Assembly: GCF_038452265.1 (NCBI RefSeq)
Contig: NZ_CP151843.1
Coordinates: 1,364,001 to 1,428,000, forward strand
Origin: Vibrio diazotrophicus
Lineage (GTDB): Bacteria; Pseudomonadota; Gammaproteobacteria; Enterobacterales; Vibrionaceae
Reading direction: 5' to 3'
DNA: 64,000 bases
A program made the position numbers and the translations under genes. The notes beneath the pieces are model-generated. The model was not told the origin of the DNA. It did no database searches and was given only the letters and a program-made list of their open reading frames with translations. Positions 43,862-52,672 of this stretch are shown here, one piece after another. How positions within the stretch are numbered: the stretch's first letter is position 1; each line of letters begins with the position of its first letter.

Positions 43862-45298
43862 TTACTTTTGTGGGTATGTTTTGTAGCGCACACCCATCAT
43901 CTGTTCCATACAATGAACAACTTGGCAGCTATAACCAAACTCATTGTCATACCAAACGTACAGAACGCATCGGTTATCTTGAGCGATGGTCGCAGCACCA
44001 TCGACTACGCCAGCGTAGCGTGAACCTACAAGGTCAGACGATACGATCTCTGTTGATTCTGTGTAATCAATTTGTGCTGACAGGGCAGAGTTCAGTGCCA
44101 TCTCTCTGAGATAAGTATTGAGCGCTTCTTTGTCTGTGCTCTTTTCTAAGTTCAGGTTAGCGATCGCCATGGAAACATTTGGTGTAGGAACGCGAATTGA
44201 GTTACCAGTCAGCTTACCAGCCAATTCAGGCAGCGCTTTTGCAACGGCTTTTGCAGCACCAGTTTCAGTCAGAACCATATTCAATGACGCTGAACGACCA
44301 CGACGTTCGCCGCTGTGGAAGTTGTCGATGAGGTTCTGGTCGTTGGTGAATGAGTGCACGGTTTCAATGTGACCAGATACCACACCAAACTTGTCATTCA
44401 TCGCTTTCAGAATCGGTGTGATAGCGTTTGTGGTACAGCTTGCTGCTGAAATAATTGTGTCTTCAGGTTGAATAACGGATTCGTTAACACCGAATACTAC
44501 GTTTTTAATATCACCTTTGCCCGGAGCTGTTAGCAATACTTTGCTTGTGCCTTTAGAGCTTAAGTGTTTGCTCAACCCTTCGCTGTCACGCCATACACCC
44601 GTGTTATCAACAACGAGTGCGTTGTGGATGTCATAACTGGTGTAATCAATCTCTTCAGGGGAGTTGGCATAGATAACTTTGATGAAGTTGCCGTTAACAA
44701 TGAGTGCTTTATGTTCGTTGTCGACAATGATGCTGCCGTTGAACTGACCGTGCACCGAATCTCTTCTTAGCAAGCTTGCGCGCTTCTCCAAATCACCCTG
44801 TTTACCACCGCGAACAACAATAGCACGCAGTCTCAGTGGGTAACCTGGGCCACTTTTTTCAATCAGCAAACGAGCAAGTAATCGACCGATACGGCCAAAA
44901 CCATAGAGAACCACGTCTTTTGGTGTCGTAATCGTAGTGCCGTTTAAGCTACTGAGCAGAGCCGTTTGAAGAAAATCATCTAAGTTGTTTTCATCAGTAT
45001 GTTGCTGCCAATACTGGTGACCAAGTTGACCAATATCGATGCGACAAGGCGACAAGTCTAGCTCAGCTAAGCGCTGCAAAATCGGCATGGTTTGTTCTAG
45101 AGAGAGTGCGGTTCCAGTGTATCGGCGGGCAATGCGGTGGGTTTTAATGATGTCGATGGTGGCGGCGTTGATCAGTGTCTTACCATACAAAATAACTTCA
45201 ACACCTTTTAAACGATAGAGTTGGCCGATTAATGGTGACATCGATTCTGCGATAGTTTGGCTGGCCTGCCAATCGAGTAGATGTTTTTCTGGACTCAT
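43862..45298 (-). CDS. Long-form glyceraldehyde-3-phosphate dehydrogenase
   Basis: This 478-residue protein contains a full GAPDH: Rossmann motif VLYGFGRIGRLLARLL near residue 128, catalytic Cys in SAASCTTN near 287, HSFTNDQNLIDN near 315 and the C-terminal WYDNEFGYSCQVV. It differs from the usual enzyme of about 330 residues by an extra N-terminal helical region of about 125 residues. Similar long enzymes are known in Pseudomonas and Vibrio and may favour gluconeogenic flux or use NADP; the coenzyme preference here is not known. AAAGG lies upstream of the ATG. Confidence 0.9.
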   Translation of the reverse strand: MSPEKHLLDWQASQTIAESMSPLIGQLYRLKGVEVILYGKTLINAATIDIIKTHRIARRYTGTALSLEQTMPILQRLAELDLSPCRIDIGQLGHQYWQQHTDENNLDDFLQTALLSSLNGTTITTPKDVVLYGFGRIGRLLARLLIEKSGPGYPLRLRAIVVRGGKQGDLEKRASLLRRDSVHGQFNGSIIVDNEHKALIVNGNFIKVIYANSPEEIDYTSYDIHNALVVDNTGVWRDSEGLSKHLSSKGTSKVLLTAPGKGDIKNVVFGVNESVIQPEDTIISAASCTTNAITPILKAMNDKFGVVSGHIETVHSFTNDQNLIDNFHSGERRGRSASLNMVLTETGAAKAVAKALPELAGKLTGNSIRVPTPNVSMAIANLNLEKSTDKEALNTYLREMALNSALSAQIDYTESTEIVSSDLVGSRYAGVVDGAATIAQDNRCVLYVWYDNEFGYSCQVVHCMEQMMGVRYKTYPQK

Positions 45299-45682
45299 TG
45301 CTGTAAACCTTTCACGTTATGGTTGAGCTGATACCCACAGTTTTTACTGCGTTTGGTATTGGGGATAAGTATTGTTGTTTTTATGTGGCGGGATTGTAAT
45401 GTCTGATAGGTTATTCTGCTAGAAAAAATAATGCCCATATTTTTAACTGTTAACTCGATCATTAATAGAGCTTTAATGTGCGATTTTAAGTGTTTTTACG
45501 TATTGACAGAAAGTGATTAAGGTAACTTATTTCGCGTCTATCTGTATTTATGTCCGATTTCTATTGTGGCAATGCAGATTGGTATTACATAAAAATTGGC
45601 TGTATATCATTTTATCTACGCAAAGAGTAAACATTAAAGGGGCGAAAAGCCCCTTATGTTGATGAGTTGATGGGATATGAGC
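45299..45682. other. Intergenic region upstream of the GAPDH-like gene
   Basis: This 384-base AT-rich stretch lies between the GAPDH-like gene, read leftward from 45298, and the end of the GGDEF-EAL gene. It should hold the GAPDH promoter. A short hairpin AAGGGGC / GCCCCTT at 45637-45655 is a plausible weak terminator for the GGDEF-EAL gene. No further feature is clear. Confidence 0.5.
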
Positions 45683-47506
45683 TTATCCGTGAGCGGCGAC
45701 TTGAGGGCGAGGGATTGCAACGTCTTTTCTGCTCGATAAAAGAGCCATAAATTCGTAAGGAGGGACTGGGCGAGAGTACAAATAGCCTTGGTACTCGTCA
45801 CAGCCTTCGGTTGCCAACAAATAGAGCTGTTCATCATTGACCACGCCTTCTGCCGTGACCACTTTCCCCATATTGTGACCAAGTTGAATGATGGTTCGCA
45901 CCAGCATGTGGTCATTGTGATTGGAGCAGCACTCATCAATAAATGATTTATCGATCTTCAACACATCGATGGGGAGTTGTTTTAAGTAATTCAGTGAAGA
46001 ATAAGCAACACCAAAATCATCAATGGCGACACGGATACCTAAGGTACGTAAGTCGTGGCATGCATCGACCACTCGCTGTGGCTGCTGCATCAATGTGGTT
46101 TCAGTGATTTCCAACTGTAATAACTGAGGATTGAGCTGGGAGTCTCTCAGTGCTTTGGTTACAACATGGAATATGTCATCGTAAAGAAACTGCACGGTTG
46201 ACACGTTTACCGCGACGCAAATCGGATGGCCGAGTTGATCCCACGCTTTGGCCTGCTGACATGCGGTTTCAATCACCCAGCGACCGATAGGAATAATTTG
46301 TTGGCTGCGTTCGGCAACGCCCACAAACTCGTCGGGAGGAATGATTCCCAAATCAGGATGTTTCCAGCGGATTAAGGCTTCAGCCCCATGTACTAAATTG
46401 GTTTTGATATCGACTTTAGGTTGGTAATACAAGGCCAACTGGCCTTTTTCGATGGCATCGCTCAGTTCACGTTCTATTTGGTAACTGCGGACTGTTTCTC
46501 CAATCAAGTTCTCATCAAACCATTGAATGCTGTTTTTACCTGCTTGTTTTGCTCTTTTAAGTGCAATATCGACGTTTCGACACCAGATATCTGTGTCGTA
46601 TAAAGCGTCATCCAATGAGGCAATACCAATACTGATTGTCATGGTGTAACTACGTTTGTCGAGATGATAGGCAGATTGGCAGGCTTCTAAGATGTAAGTG
46701 GCCACTTGCTGAGAGTAGAAGTTTACATCGTACTTATCTTGCAATAGCACCGCGAATTCATCACCACTTAATCGGTATATGTTGATGCGGTTGAAATCCA
46801 AATTGCTTAAGCGCTTTGCGAACTGAATTAACAATAAGTCGCCTTGTTGGTGACCGAGTGAATCGTTGATCTGCTTAAAGTCATCAAGGTCGAGTAACAG
46901 CAATGCAAATTTGGTTTTACTGGTTTCCCCCGCAATTTTGGCTATCGATTCTAAATCTTGTTTGAACGCTTTGCGGTTGGATACTTGTGTTAGGAAGTCG
47001 GTAAGGCTGTCTTTACGATAGCGTTCAACTTGTTTGCTCAGTTTCTGTTTGTAGAAAGTGCCGCCAGTGGCAAAAATGGCGATAGCGGAGAGTTCAATTG
47101 ATGCTTCGACAAATTCAGATACTTGTGCACCCGTAATATGTGGGATGTAAATCCCGAGAATGCTTAATGCGACCGCTATTGGCCACAGTGAGCCGGGGAA
47201 AATCGCGATATAACAGAGTGGCACCAATATAAAGGATTGGGAAAGGACACTGATATTCAGCGGTTCGAGATAACTTCCTGCCAGCAGCAAGGCAAAAGTG
47301 ACTACGGATAGCACGCGTTTAAACCAAATGTTACTCATAAAGTACGCAGCAAGCATACACAGTGGATAAATGAAGTAGTAGCGCGCGAGGGTTTGATGTT
47401 CGGTCAGTAAGGTGTAACTCACGGCACTGACTGCGATTAGAAATAAAATCGTAATGAGAAAGTGTTTTTGATCAGGATTGTTGTTCGCAGTTGTAGTGGA
47501 CTTCAT
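45683..47506 (-). CDS. Membrane GGDEF-EAL protein, probable c-di-GMP phosphodiesterase
   Basis: This 607-residue protein has an N-terminal membrane domain of about six helices (about 17-160), a GGDEF domain (about 175-330) and an EAL domain (about 345-590). The GGDEF loop reads RLSGDEF, changed from GGDEF, so cyclase activity is doubtful. The EAL domain keeps the expected catalytic residues: GAEALIRW, VNVS, EITE, DDFG, KIDKSF, AEGV and QGYLYS. It should therefore degrade c-di-GMP, with the GGDEF part possibly regulatory. AAGGAT precedes the start. Confidence 0.9.
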   Translation of the reverse strand: MKSTTTANNNPDQKHFLITILFLIAVSAVSYTLLTEHQTLARYYFIYPLCMLAAYFMSNIWFKRVLSVVTFALLLAGSYLEPLNISVLSQSFILVPLCYIAIFPGSLWPIAVALSILGIYIPHITGAQVSEFVEASIELSAIAIFATGGTFYKQKLSKQVERYRKDSLTDFLTQVSNRKAFKQDLESIAKIAGETSKTKFALLLLDLDDFKQINDSLGHQQGDLLLIQFAKRLSNLDFNRINIYRLSGDEFAVLLQDKYDVNFYSQQVATYILEACQSAYHLDKRSYTMTISIGIASLDDALYDTDIWCRNVDIALKRAKQAGKNSIQWFDENLIGETVRSYQIERELSDAIEKGQLALYYQPKVDIKTNLVHGAEALIRWKHPDLGIIPPDEFVGVAERSQQIIPIGRWVIETACQQAKAWDQLGHPICVAVNVSTVQFLYDDIFHVVTKALRDSQLNPQLLQLEITETTLMQQPQRVVDACHDLRTLGIRVAIDDFGVAYSSLNYLKQLPIDVLKIDKSFIDECCSNHNDHMLVRTIIQLGHNMGKVVTAEGVVNDEQLYLLATEGCDEYQGYLYSRPVPPYEFMALLSSRKDVAIPRPQVAAHG

Positions 47507-47677
47507 GAATTATCCTTTTACTTTTAATAACCACTGGATAAACGTATATCGGGACACCTGAACTTCAGTGTAGTCACTGTTAAAGTCGAACATTGAGTTG
47601 CATGCAGGAAAAATGTTAATGACAGTTCAAAGTTGCATAGTGGTTTCACTTTTGAGACAAAATTGAGCGCCAAATAA

Positions 47678-47709
47678 AAAAATAGCCCTCCATCTGGAGG
47701 GCTATTTTT
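47678..47709. terminator. Terminator at the end of the dCMP deaminase gene
   Basis: The perfect 15-base stem AAAAATAGCCCTCCA / TGGAGGGCTATTTTT with a two-base loop ends transcription of the leftward deaminase gene. It overlaps that gene's stop codon. Confidence 0.9.
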
Positions 47710-48178
47710 ATGATTCGTTATGAATTTCACTTATTGGTTTTAACTCGTTGAGTGGTAACCAGTTAACCTTTACACCGGCTTGCAAAAACATATCTTGGCT
47801 CACCTTAATTTTATCTCCCCAGCGAGAGAGGAAATCTTCGGTTTGCTCGGGGCAGTGAACCGCTGATATACCTGTTTGGATAATCTTGGCTGCGCAGTTT
47901 GGGCAAGGGAAATGTGTCACGTAAACTTCGCATCCGTCCAAGTCACGTTTAGCAAATAGAATGGCATTTTCTTCAGCGTGTAGAGTTTTGAGATATTTCA
48001 TATCTCTATCGTCTGTGTTTGCACTGTCTGAAATACCATGCGGGTAACCATTAAAGCCCACAGAAACAATTCGATTTTGTTTTGTAATAACGGCCCCTAC
48101 TTGTGTAGAAGGGTCTTTACTCCAAGAGCCAACAAGTTCTGCCATTTGGTAAAAACGTTGTGACCATTTCGAAATCAT
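47708..48178 (-). CDS. Deoxycytidylate (dCMP) deaminase
   Basis: This 156-residue zinc enzyme converts dCMP to dUMP, the precursor of dTMP. The zinc site is complete: HAEENAI near residue 67, with His and catalytic Glu, and PCPNCA near 95. The N-terminal KDPSTQVGAVI and GFNGYPHGI are family signatures. GAGGAAG precedes the start. It is transcribed away from the csrB region. Confidence 0.93.
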   Translation of the reverse strand: MISKWSQRFYQMAELVGSWSKDPSTQVGAVITKQNRIVSVGFNGYPHGISDSANTDDRDMKYLKTLHAEENAILFAKRDLDGCEVYVTHFPCPNCAAKIIQTGISAVHCPEQTEDFLSRWGDKIKVSQDMFLQAGVKVNWLPLNELKPISEIHNES

Positions 48179-48413
48179 AGTGAGGCTTCCTCTGCTAAAT
48201 CATTAATTGCGCTAGTTATCTGTTACTTGAAGCTATGCTGGATGTTGAACAGTGCGTTATCCGCTTGTTCTAGTCATCATGGCGACAAGTAGTTTGGTTG
48301 TAATAATACCCTGATTTTGCGTCTTTTAGTCTATAAAAAGATAAGAAACTAAAAGCTTCCGACCCAAGTCGAGTCGGCCTATTTAATCAGATGTAGATAT
48401 CACTCGTGTGCCT

Positions 48414-48431
48414 TGTGAGATATCTCTTACA
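48414..48431 (+). promoter_or_regulatory. VarA/GacA-type upstream activating box for csrB
   Basis: The sequence TGTGAGATATCTCTTACA matches the GacA/UvrY/VarA box TGTAAG-N6-CTTACA with one difference and sits inside a longer palindrome (48411-48434). It is about 170 bases before the expected start of the Csr RNA, close to the distance of the UvrY site upstream of E. coli csrB. Confidence 0.8.
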
Positions 48432-48590
48432 AGGCGTGTAGGATATTTGATTTAAATGCTTGAGATTAATGGTTGGTTTCTTCTCTAAGTATCTGTAAAT
48501 GTAGAGATTTACCGTATTCGCAAAAAACTCTTCAATATATTTATTGCGTAGCGTACTTGCTACTAAGTGGCGTTGTCGTAATCTTAAGGT

Positions 48591-48937
48591 GTTGGCAGGA
48601 TGCTGGCACGGAAATGGAAAAGCTCACGGATAGAGTATCTTCAGGACGAAGATTCGGTTGTTCAGGATGAATGGTCGGCAAGGAAAGCAAAGGATATTAA
48701 CGTTAAGTTCGAAATAGCTAGGATGGTTGTTTTAGAACGGTTAATAGACAACTTAAGGGATTAAGCGTCTGTCAGGATGACAGATTCAGGACACCGCTAG
48801 GATGGCGATGAAATGGAATGCGCTGAAGGAACCAGCAGATTATCAAGGAATAGATGCAGGGAGCACCTATTAGTAGCCGGATTGCTGCGAAGAGAATAGA
48901 ACCCCGCTAAGTGAAAACTTAGTGGGGTTTTCTTTTA
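48591..48937 (+). ncRNA. csrB: CsrB-family regulatory RNA that titrates CsrA
   Basis: The region has no credible gene but contains about 18 GGA triplets between 48598 and 48881, many as AGGA or AAGGA (for example CAGGATG, AAGGAAAG, TAGGATGG, CAGGACAC) and spaced 10-35 bases apart, as in CsrB/CsrC/CsrD. Such RNAs bind many copies of CsrA and relieve its control of translation. The 3' end is a strong terminator hairpin, and a VarA-type box lies upstream. The 5' end is estimated from the first GGA motif and could lie 10-30 bases earlier. Which Vibrio Csr paralogue it is cannot be told here. Confidence 0.88.
48900..48937 (+). terminator. Intrinsic terminator of the Csr RNA
   Basis: The stem AACCCCGCTAAGT / ACTTAGTGGGGTT with a GAAA tetraloop (one G-U pair) is followed by TTCTTTT. 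Confidence 0.9.
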
Positions 48938-49120
48938 CCTCACATTTCAAAAATATCCCCTAGCAAATGTGTCTAACGTAAATTCTTTGTTCATTTTTGT
49001 CTTCGACCGCTAAGTCTATTGCGTCTTTTGATGACAAATTTGATAATGTTTGTTCACATCGCATAGCGCTAGGTATGAAGTACCTTGCTTTGTCGCTACC
49101 TATACATTTTGGGTGTCACT

Positions 49121-49699
49121 TTGGAAAAAACCTCGCTGTTTCTTATCAACACGCTCAAGTCTCATCCTGAGCAGTATCTGACTATTGGTGAACTTTTAGA
49201 GTTACTTAGACGCCGTTCATACGGTGCACTGCTGATCATGTTGAGTCTGGCAGGACTTATTCCCGGTATTTCCTTCTTTGCGGCTGTCGCTGATTTTTTG
49301 CTTGGGTTACAGATTGCGCTGGGTTTCCATGCTCCTCGGCTTCCTAATATCATTCAAAAACAGCGTATTCATCGTGAAAAAACGCTGAAGTTCACTCAAG
49401 AGGTAATGCCTTGGCTGGAGCGTATTGAAGAATATGTAAAACCGCGTTGGGAACCTCTATCCAGTGCGAATGCCCGCCGAGTGATTGGCGCGATGATTTG
49501 TGTACTCGCTGCTATTGCTATTCTGCCTCTGCCGTTTATTAACTTTCTGCCAAATTTCGCGATTATTTGTCTAGCATTGGGTATTATTGAGCGCGATGGC
49601 TTGTGCCTGCTGATTGGTAGCGCGATTGCTTTGATGGCGATGTGGATCAGCCAAATTATGGTGAGAATGGCGTGGAATTCATTGATGTTAGCGTTGTAA
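49121..49699 (+). CDS. ExoD-family membrane protein
   Basis: The 192-residue product contains ELLRRRSYGALLIMLSLAGLIPG near residue 25 and later LPLPFINFLPNFAIICLALGIIERDGL, matching the ExoD family (exopolysaccharide synthesis, ExoD). It has about four transmembrane helices. The biochemical role is poorly known. No ATG start fits; TTG 49121 has GGGTG upstream and begins LEKTSLFLIN, while TTG 49085 would extend it by 12 residues. It lies about 180 bases after the Csr RNA. Confidence 0.82.
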   Translation: MEKTSLFLINTLKSHPEQYLTIGELLELLRRRSYGALLIMLSLAGLIPGISFFAAVADFLLGLQIALGFHAPRLPNIIQKQRIHREKTLKFTQEVMPWLERIEEYVKPRWEPLSSANARRVIGAMICVLAAIAILPLPFINFLPNFAIICLALGIIERDGLCLLIGSAIALMAMWISQIMVRMAWNSLMLAL

Positions 49700-49735
49700 T
49701 ATCAGGTTCTGAAACAATAAAGAATGAGTATTAAA

Positions 49736-50140
49736 ATGGAAGCAAAAGTAAAGTGGGTCGAAGATTTTAAGTTTTTAGGCCAATCTAACTCAGGCCATTC
49801 TATTGTGATGGATGGTAATGGCGGTTCTACTGCACCTAGTCCAATGGAAATGGTTTTGCTCGGGGCGGGTGGTTGTAGTTCAGTTGACGTTGTCGATGGT
49901 CTAAAAAAAGCGGAACAGAAAGTGACCGGTTGTGTGGCAAAACTTTCTGCCGAGCGTCGTGATACGGCACCACGCATCTTTACTAAGGTAAATATTCACT
50001 TTGTTGTGACGGGTGAAAACCTGGATGCCAAGATTGTTGAGCAAGTAACGGCGGATTCGCTGGAAAAATACTGCTCTGTCTGTCTTATGTTAGGTGAAGC
50101 CGTTGATATGACCCACAGTTGGGAAATTGTTGCTGCATAA
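49736..50140 (+). CDS. yhfA: YhfA-type OsmC-family protein
   Basis: This 134-residue protein closely resembles E. coli YhfA: EAKVKWVEDFKFLGQS, SPMEMVLLGAGGCSSVDVV and the C-terminal EKYCSVCLMLGEAVDMTHSWEIVAA region (broken into parts: EKYCSVCLML, THSWEIVAA). The two cysteines in GGCSS and YCSVC are the redox pair of OsmC/Ohr proteins, which act on peroxides, though YhfA's substrate is unknown. ATG 49724 four codons upstream is also possible. A terminator follows. Confidence 0.93.
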   Translation: MEAKVKWVEDFKFLGQSNSGHSIVMDGNGGSTAPSPMEMVLLGAGGCSSVDVVDGLKKAEQKVTGCVAKLSAERRDTAPRIFTKVNIHFVVTGENLDAKIVEQVTADSLEKYCSVCLMLGEAVDMTHSWEIVAA

Positions 50141-50159
50141 TCTAAGCGTTAATTTTTGA

Positions 50160-50187
50160 GAGGCTGAGCTATGTGCTCGGCCTTTTT
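50160..50187 (+). terminator. Terminator after yhfA
   Basis: The stem AGGCTGAGC / GCTCGGCCT (one G-U pair) around TATGT is followed by a T run. Confidence 0.8.
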
Positions 50188-50278
50188 TGTGCCTGCTAGA
50201 AAAACGCAGTGACAGTTTCCAAGCGGTTGTGTGTTGCTTGGCTATGATTAAAGAATCAATCATTGTTGAAAGATAAGC

Positions 50279-50872
50279 ATGGCGTTAAAAGGGACAATCT
50301 CAGAGTGGTATATAGACAGAGGCTATGGCTATATCATTCCTGATTCAGGGGCGCTGAGGATCAAATTTCTTCTCTCAGACGTAAAGAACTCAGTCAATAT
50401 AGGCGAGTTAAAACAGCCTGTTCGCTTCGTCATTGCTCAAGATGAAAATGGCAACCGTAGAGCTACTCATGTAGAAGGTGTTCGTTCTTTTCCATGGGCT
50501 ACGCTGATTGTTGTCTGGTTTGCCGCGACATTAGGCGGTTGCGTTTATTTTTGGCAGTACCCGCTGCTCATTGTTTATTACTATCTCGGCGCGACCGCAA
50601 TTGTGCTCGCCATTTATCTACTGGATAAGCGCAATGAGAAACGAAACAAGGCTGTGACGGGGGAATCTGCCTTGTTATTTCTCTCGTTCTTGGGTGGCTG
50701 GCCGGGTGCAGTTATCGGGCAGTATTCGTTTAATTTGCAGCCAAAATCCTTTACGTTTCAGCTACTGTTTTTCTTCGTCATGGCACTGCATATCACCTTC
50801 TTAGTGTGGAGTCTCACTCCCGAGGGCAGTGTTCAACTTCGTGAGTGGGTTCGTTTAATCTCGCCGCGTTAA
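50279..50872 (+). CDS. Cold-shock-domain plus DUF1294 membrane protein
   Basis: This 197-residue protein fuses an N-terminal cold-shock-like OB domain (about 1-68; KGTISEWYIDRGYGYIIPD) to a C-terminal DUF1294 membrane domain with about four helices (about 75-185; LLDKRNEKRNK, then LSFLGGWPGAVIGQYSF). CSD-DUF1294 fusions are widespread in proteobacteria, but the function is unknown; the soluble part may bind nucleic acid at the membrane. RNP motifs of true cold-shock proteins are only partly kept. Confidence 0.88.
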   Translation: MALKGTISEWYIDRGYGYIIPDSGALRIKFLLSDVKNSVNIGELKQPVRFVIAQDENGNRRATHVEGVRSFPWATLIVVWFAATLGGCVYFWQYPLLIVYYYLGATAIVLAIYLLDKRNEKRNKAVTGESALLFLSFLGGWPGAVIGQYSFNLQPKSFTFQLLFFFVMALHITFLVWSLTPEGSVQLREWVRLISPR

Positions 50873-50983
50873 ACGAGTTAATGAGGAAATTTATCTTTTA
50901 CACTTTTCTGTTTTTCGCTGAATAAAAAGGGGTAATATTTCGATTCTAGTCATCAAAGATGTATCAAGCATTAGGACGTAGTA

Positions 50984-51538
50984 ATGACAGAATTAGAAAA
51001 GATGATGAATGGCCTCGATTTTGACAGCTTCGATCCAGAAATAGTGGAACTTCGTAAAACCACAGCGCAACTTAAACTGGATATTAATCAGTGTATTGAC
51101 CAAGAAGAGCGTCTGGTATTGCAGTCAAAGCTGTTTGGTAAAATTGGCAGAAGCCTAGTTCAGCCACCTTTTCACTGTGAATTTGGCAAAACCATCTCTA
51201 TTGGTGAAGAAACCTTCATTAATATGAACGTTGTAATGTTGGACAATGCCCCTATCACAATTGGCAACAATGTTTTGATTGGCCCTAACGCTCAGTTTTA
51301 TACCCCAACTCATCCTTTAGATTACAAAGCGAGAAGACGCTGGGAAACCACGTGTAAACCGATTGTGGTTGAAGACGATGTTTGGGTGGGCGGCAATGTG
51401 GTCATTAACCAAGGCGTCACTGTCGGTGCGCGTTCGGTGATAGTCGCTAACTCTGTCGTCAATAGCGATGTTCCACCCGATACACTGGTGGGTGGTACGC
51501 CTGCACGTGTTATCCGCAAACTGAATGTTGAATCATAG
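50984..51538 (+). CDS. Maltose/galactoside-type O-acetyltransferase
   Basis: This 184-residue protein belongs to the LacA/Maa/NodL hexapeptide acyltransferases, which move acetyl from acetyl-CoA to sugars. Features are the N-terminal maltose-acetyltransferase segment (about 5-60), QPPFHCEFGKTISIGEETFIN, the catalytic His in YTPTHPLD near residue 108, and hexapeptide repeats (VVEDDVWVGGNVVINQGVTVG region). The sugar substrate is not known. Confidence 0.92.
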   Translation: MTELEKMMNGLDFDSFDPEIVELRKTTAQLKLDINQCIDQEERLVLQSKLFGKIGRSLVQPPFHCEFGKTISIGEETFINMNVVMLDNAPITIGNNVLIGPNAQFYTPTHPLDYKARRRWETTCKPIVVEDDVWVGGNVVINQGVTVGARSVIVANSVVNSDVPPDTLVGGTPARVIRKLNVES

Positions 51539-51548
51539 ATTTAGCCTC

Positions 51549-51575
51549 CGCAGTGATGACTGGAAGATCACTGCG
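51549..51575 (+). terminator. Possible terminator after the acetyltransferase gene
   Basis: The perfect stem CGCAGTGAT / ATCACTGCG has a nine-base loop and is followed by only three T residues, so termination may be weak. Confidence 0.45.
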
Positions 51576-51660
51576 TTTGGGGTGAGTTAGACATACAAAT
51601 CTTCTCTATCTTCACCATATGAATTACAGTGCGAGCTTCAATTGTATTTGGAGAAAGCCT

Positions 51661-52602
51661 TTGTCTCGTCATAAACACACTCTATTTGGTATTGCGGCCA
51701 TTTTATTATGGGCATGCTTGATGGGGTTAACCCGCACAGTCGCTGAACAATTTGGCCCGATTGGTGGCGCAGCACTTATTTACACCGCGGCTTCACTGTT
51801 TTTGATGGCTGTCATGGGAGTGCCTAAACTCAGCTCTTTCTCTCCAAAGTACATCATTATTGGTGGCGCCTTGTTCGTCAGTTATGAGATTTGTTTAGCG
51901 CTTGCACTTGGTATGGCAAATGACCGACATCAAGCGTTGCAAATGGCTGTCGTCAATTATCTTTGGCCTGCGTTAACGGTATTGTTAGCGGTGTTGATCA
52001 GCAGAAAGCCGGTTAACATTCTGGTTTATCCAAGCATTGCTTTAGCTTTTATCGGTGTCGCTTGGACAATTACAGGTGATCAAGGTCTTTCTGTTTCGGC
52101 TATAGCAGCTAACGTTGCGACTAACCCAGTCACGTATTCAATGGCTTTTATCGGTGCAATAATTTGGGCGGTTTACTGTAACGTGACCAAGAGTTTAGCG
52201 AACGGCCAAAATGCTATCACAGTGTTTTTTATCATGACGGCAATATCGCTTTGGGTGAAGTACGCGATTAGCGATGAAAGTGCATTGCAGTTTACCCTAT
52301 CGTCAACAATGAACTTAGTGCTCACTGGCATTGTAATGGGGAGCGGCTACGCGCTGTGGAACGTGGCGATTCTGCGTGGAAACATGATGCTTCTGGCTAC
52401 GCTGTCTTACTTCACACCTGTGTTTTCGACCTTACTTTCGTCTGCCATATTAGGTGTCGCTTTAGGCGTGTCTTTCTGGCAAGGAGTAATGATGGTCACT
52501 ATCGGTTCATTAGTCTGCTGGTGGGTGACCCGCAGTAAAAAGGACATTGATTCGAATGAGCCGTTGCTTAGTCAAAAGATTAGCCATGAAAATGAAGCTT
52601 AA
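51661..52602 (+). CDS. yddG: YddG-like aromatic amino acid exporter (EamA family)
   Basis: This protein of about 313 residues has ten transmembrane helices of the drug/metabolite transporter fold and closely follows E. coli YddG: SRHKHTLFGIAAILLWAC, FGPIGGAALIYTAASL, QMAVVNYLWPALTVL and GSGYALWNVAILRGNM. YddG exports aromatic amino acids. TTG 51661, with GGAG seven bases upstream, gives the start expected for the family; the ATG at 51619 adds 14 residues and lacks a ribosome-binding site. A terminator follows. Confidence 0.88.
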   Translation: MSRHKHTLFGIAAILLWACLMGLTRTVAEQFGPIGGAALIYTAASLFLMAVMGVPKLSSFSPKYIIIGGALFVSYEICLALALGMANDRHQALQMAVVNYLWPALTVLLAVLISRKPVNILVYPSIALAFIGVAWTITGDQGLSVSAIAANVATNPVTYSMAFIGAIIWAVYCNVTKSLANGQNAITVFFIMTAISLWVKYAISDESALQFTLSSTMNLVLTGIVMGSGYALWNVAILRGNMMLLATLSYFTPVFSTLLSSAILGVALGVSFWQGVMMVTIGSLVCWWVTRSKKDIDSNEPLLSQKISHENEA

Positions 52603-52628
52603 TACAGATTAGATGGTGAGAGATGAAT

Positions 52629-52664
52629 AAAAAGAACCCCCGCTGGTAGCGAGGGTTCTTTTTT
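52629..52664. terminator. Bidirectional terminator after yddG
   Basis: The stem AAAAAGAACCC-CGCT / AGCG-GGGTTCTTTTT has one mismatch and a GGT loop, and lies between convergent genes. Confidence 0.85.
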
Positions 52665-52672
52665 ATTTTCAG

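Noticed and set aside
48473..48670. ORF of 65 codons on the plus strand
   Set aside because: It runs into the GGA-rich Csr RNA, has no ribosome-binding site and its sequence looks random; the RNA explains the region better.
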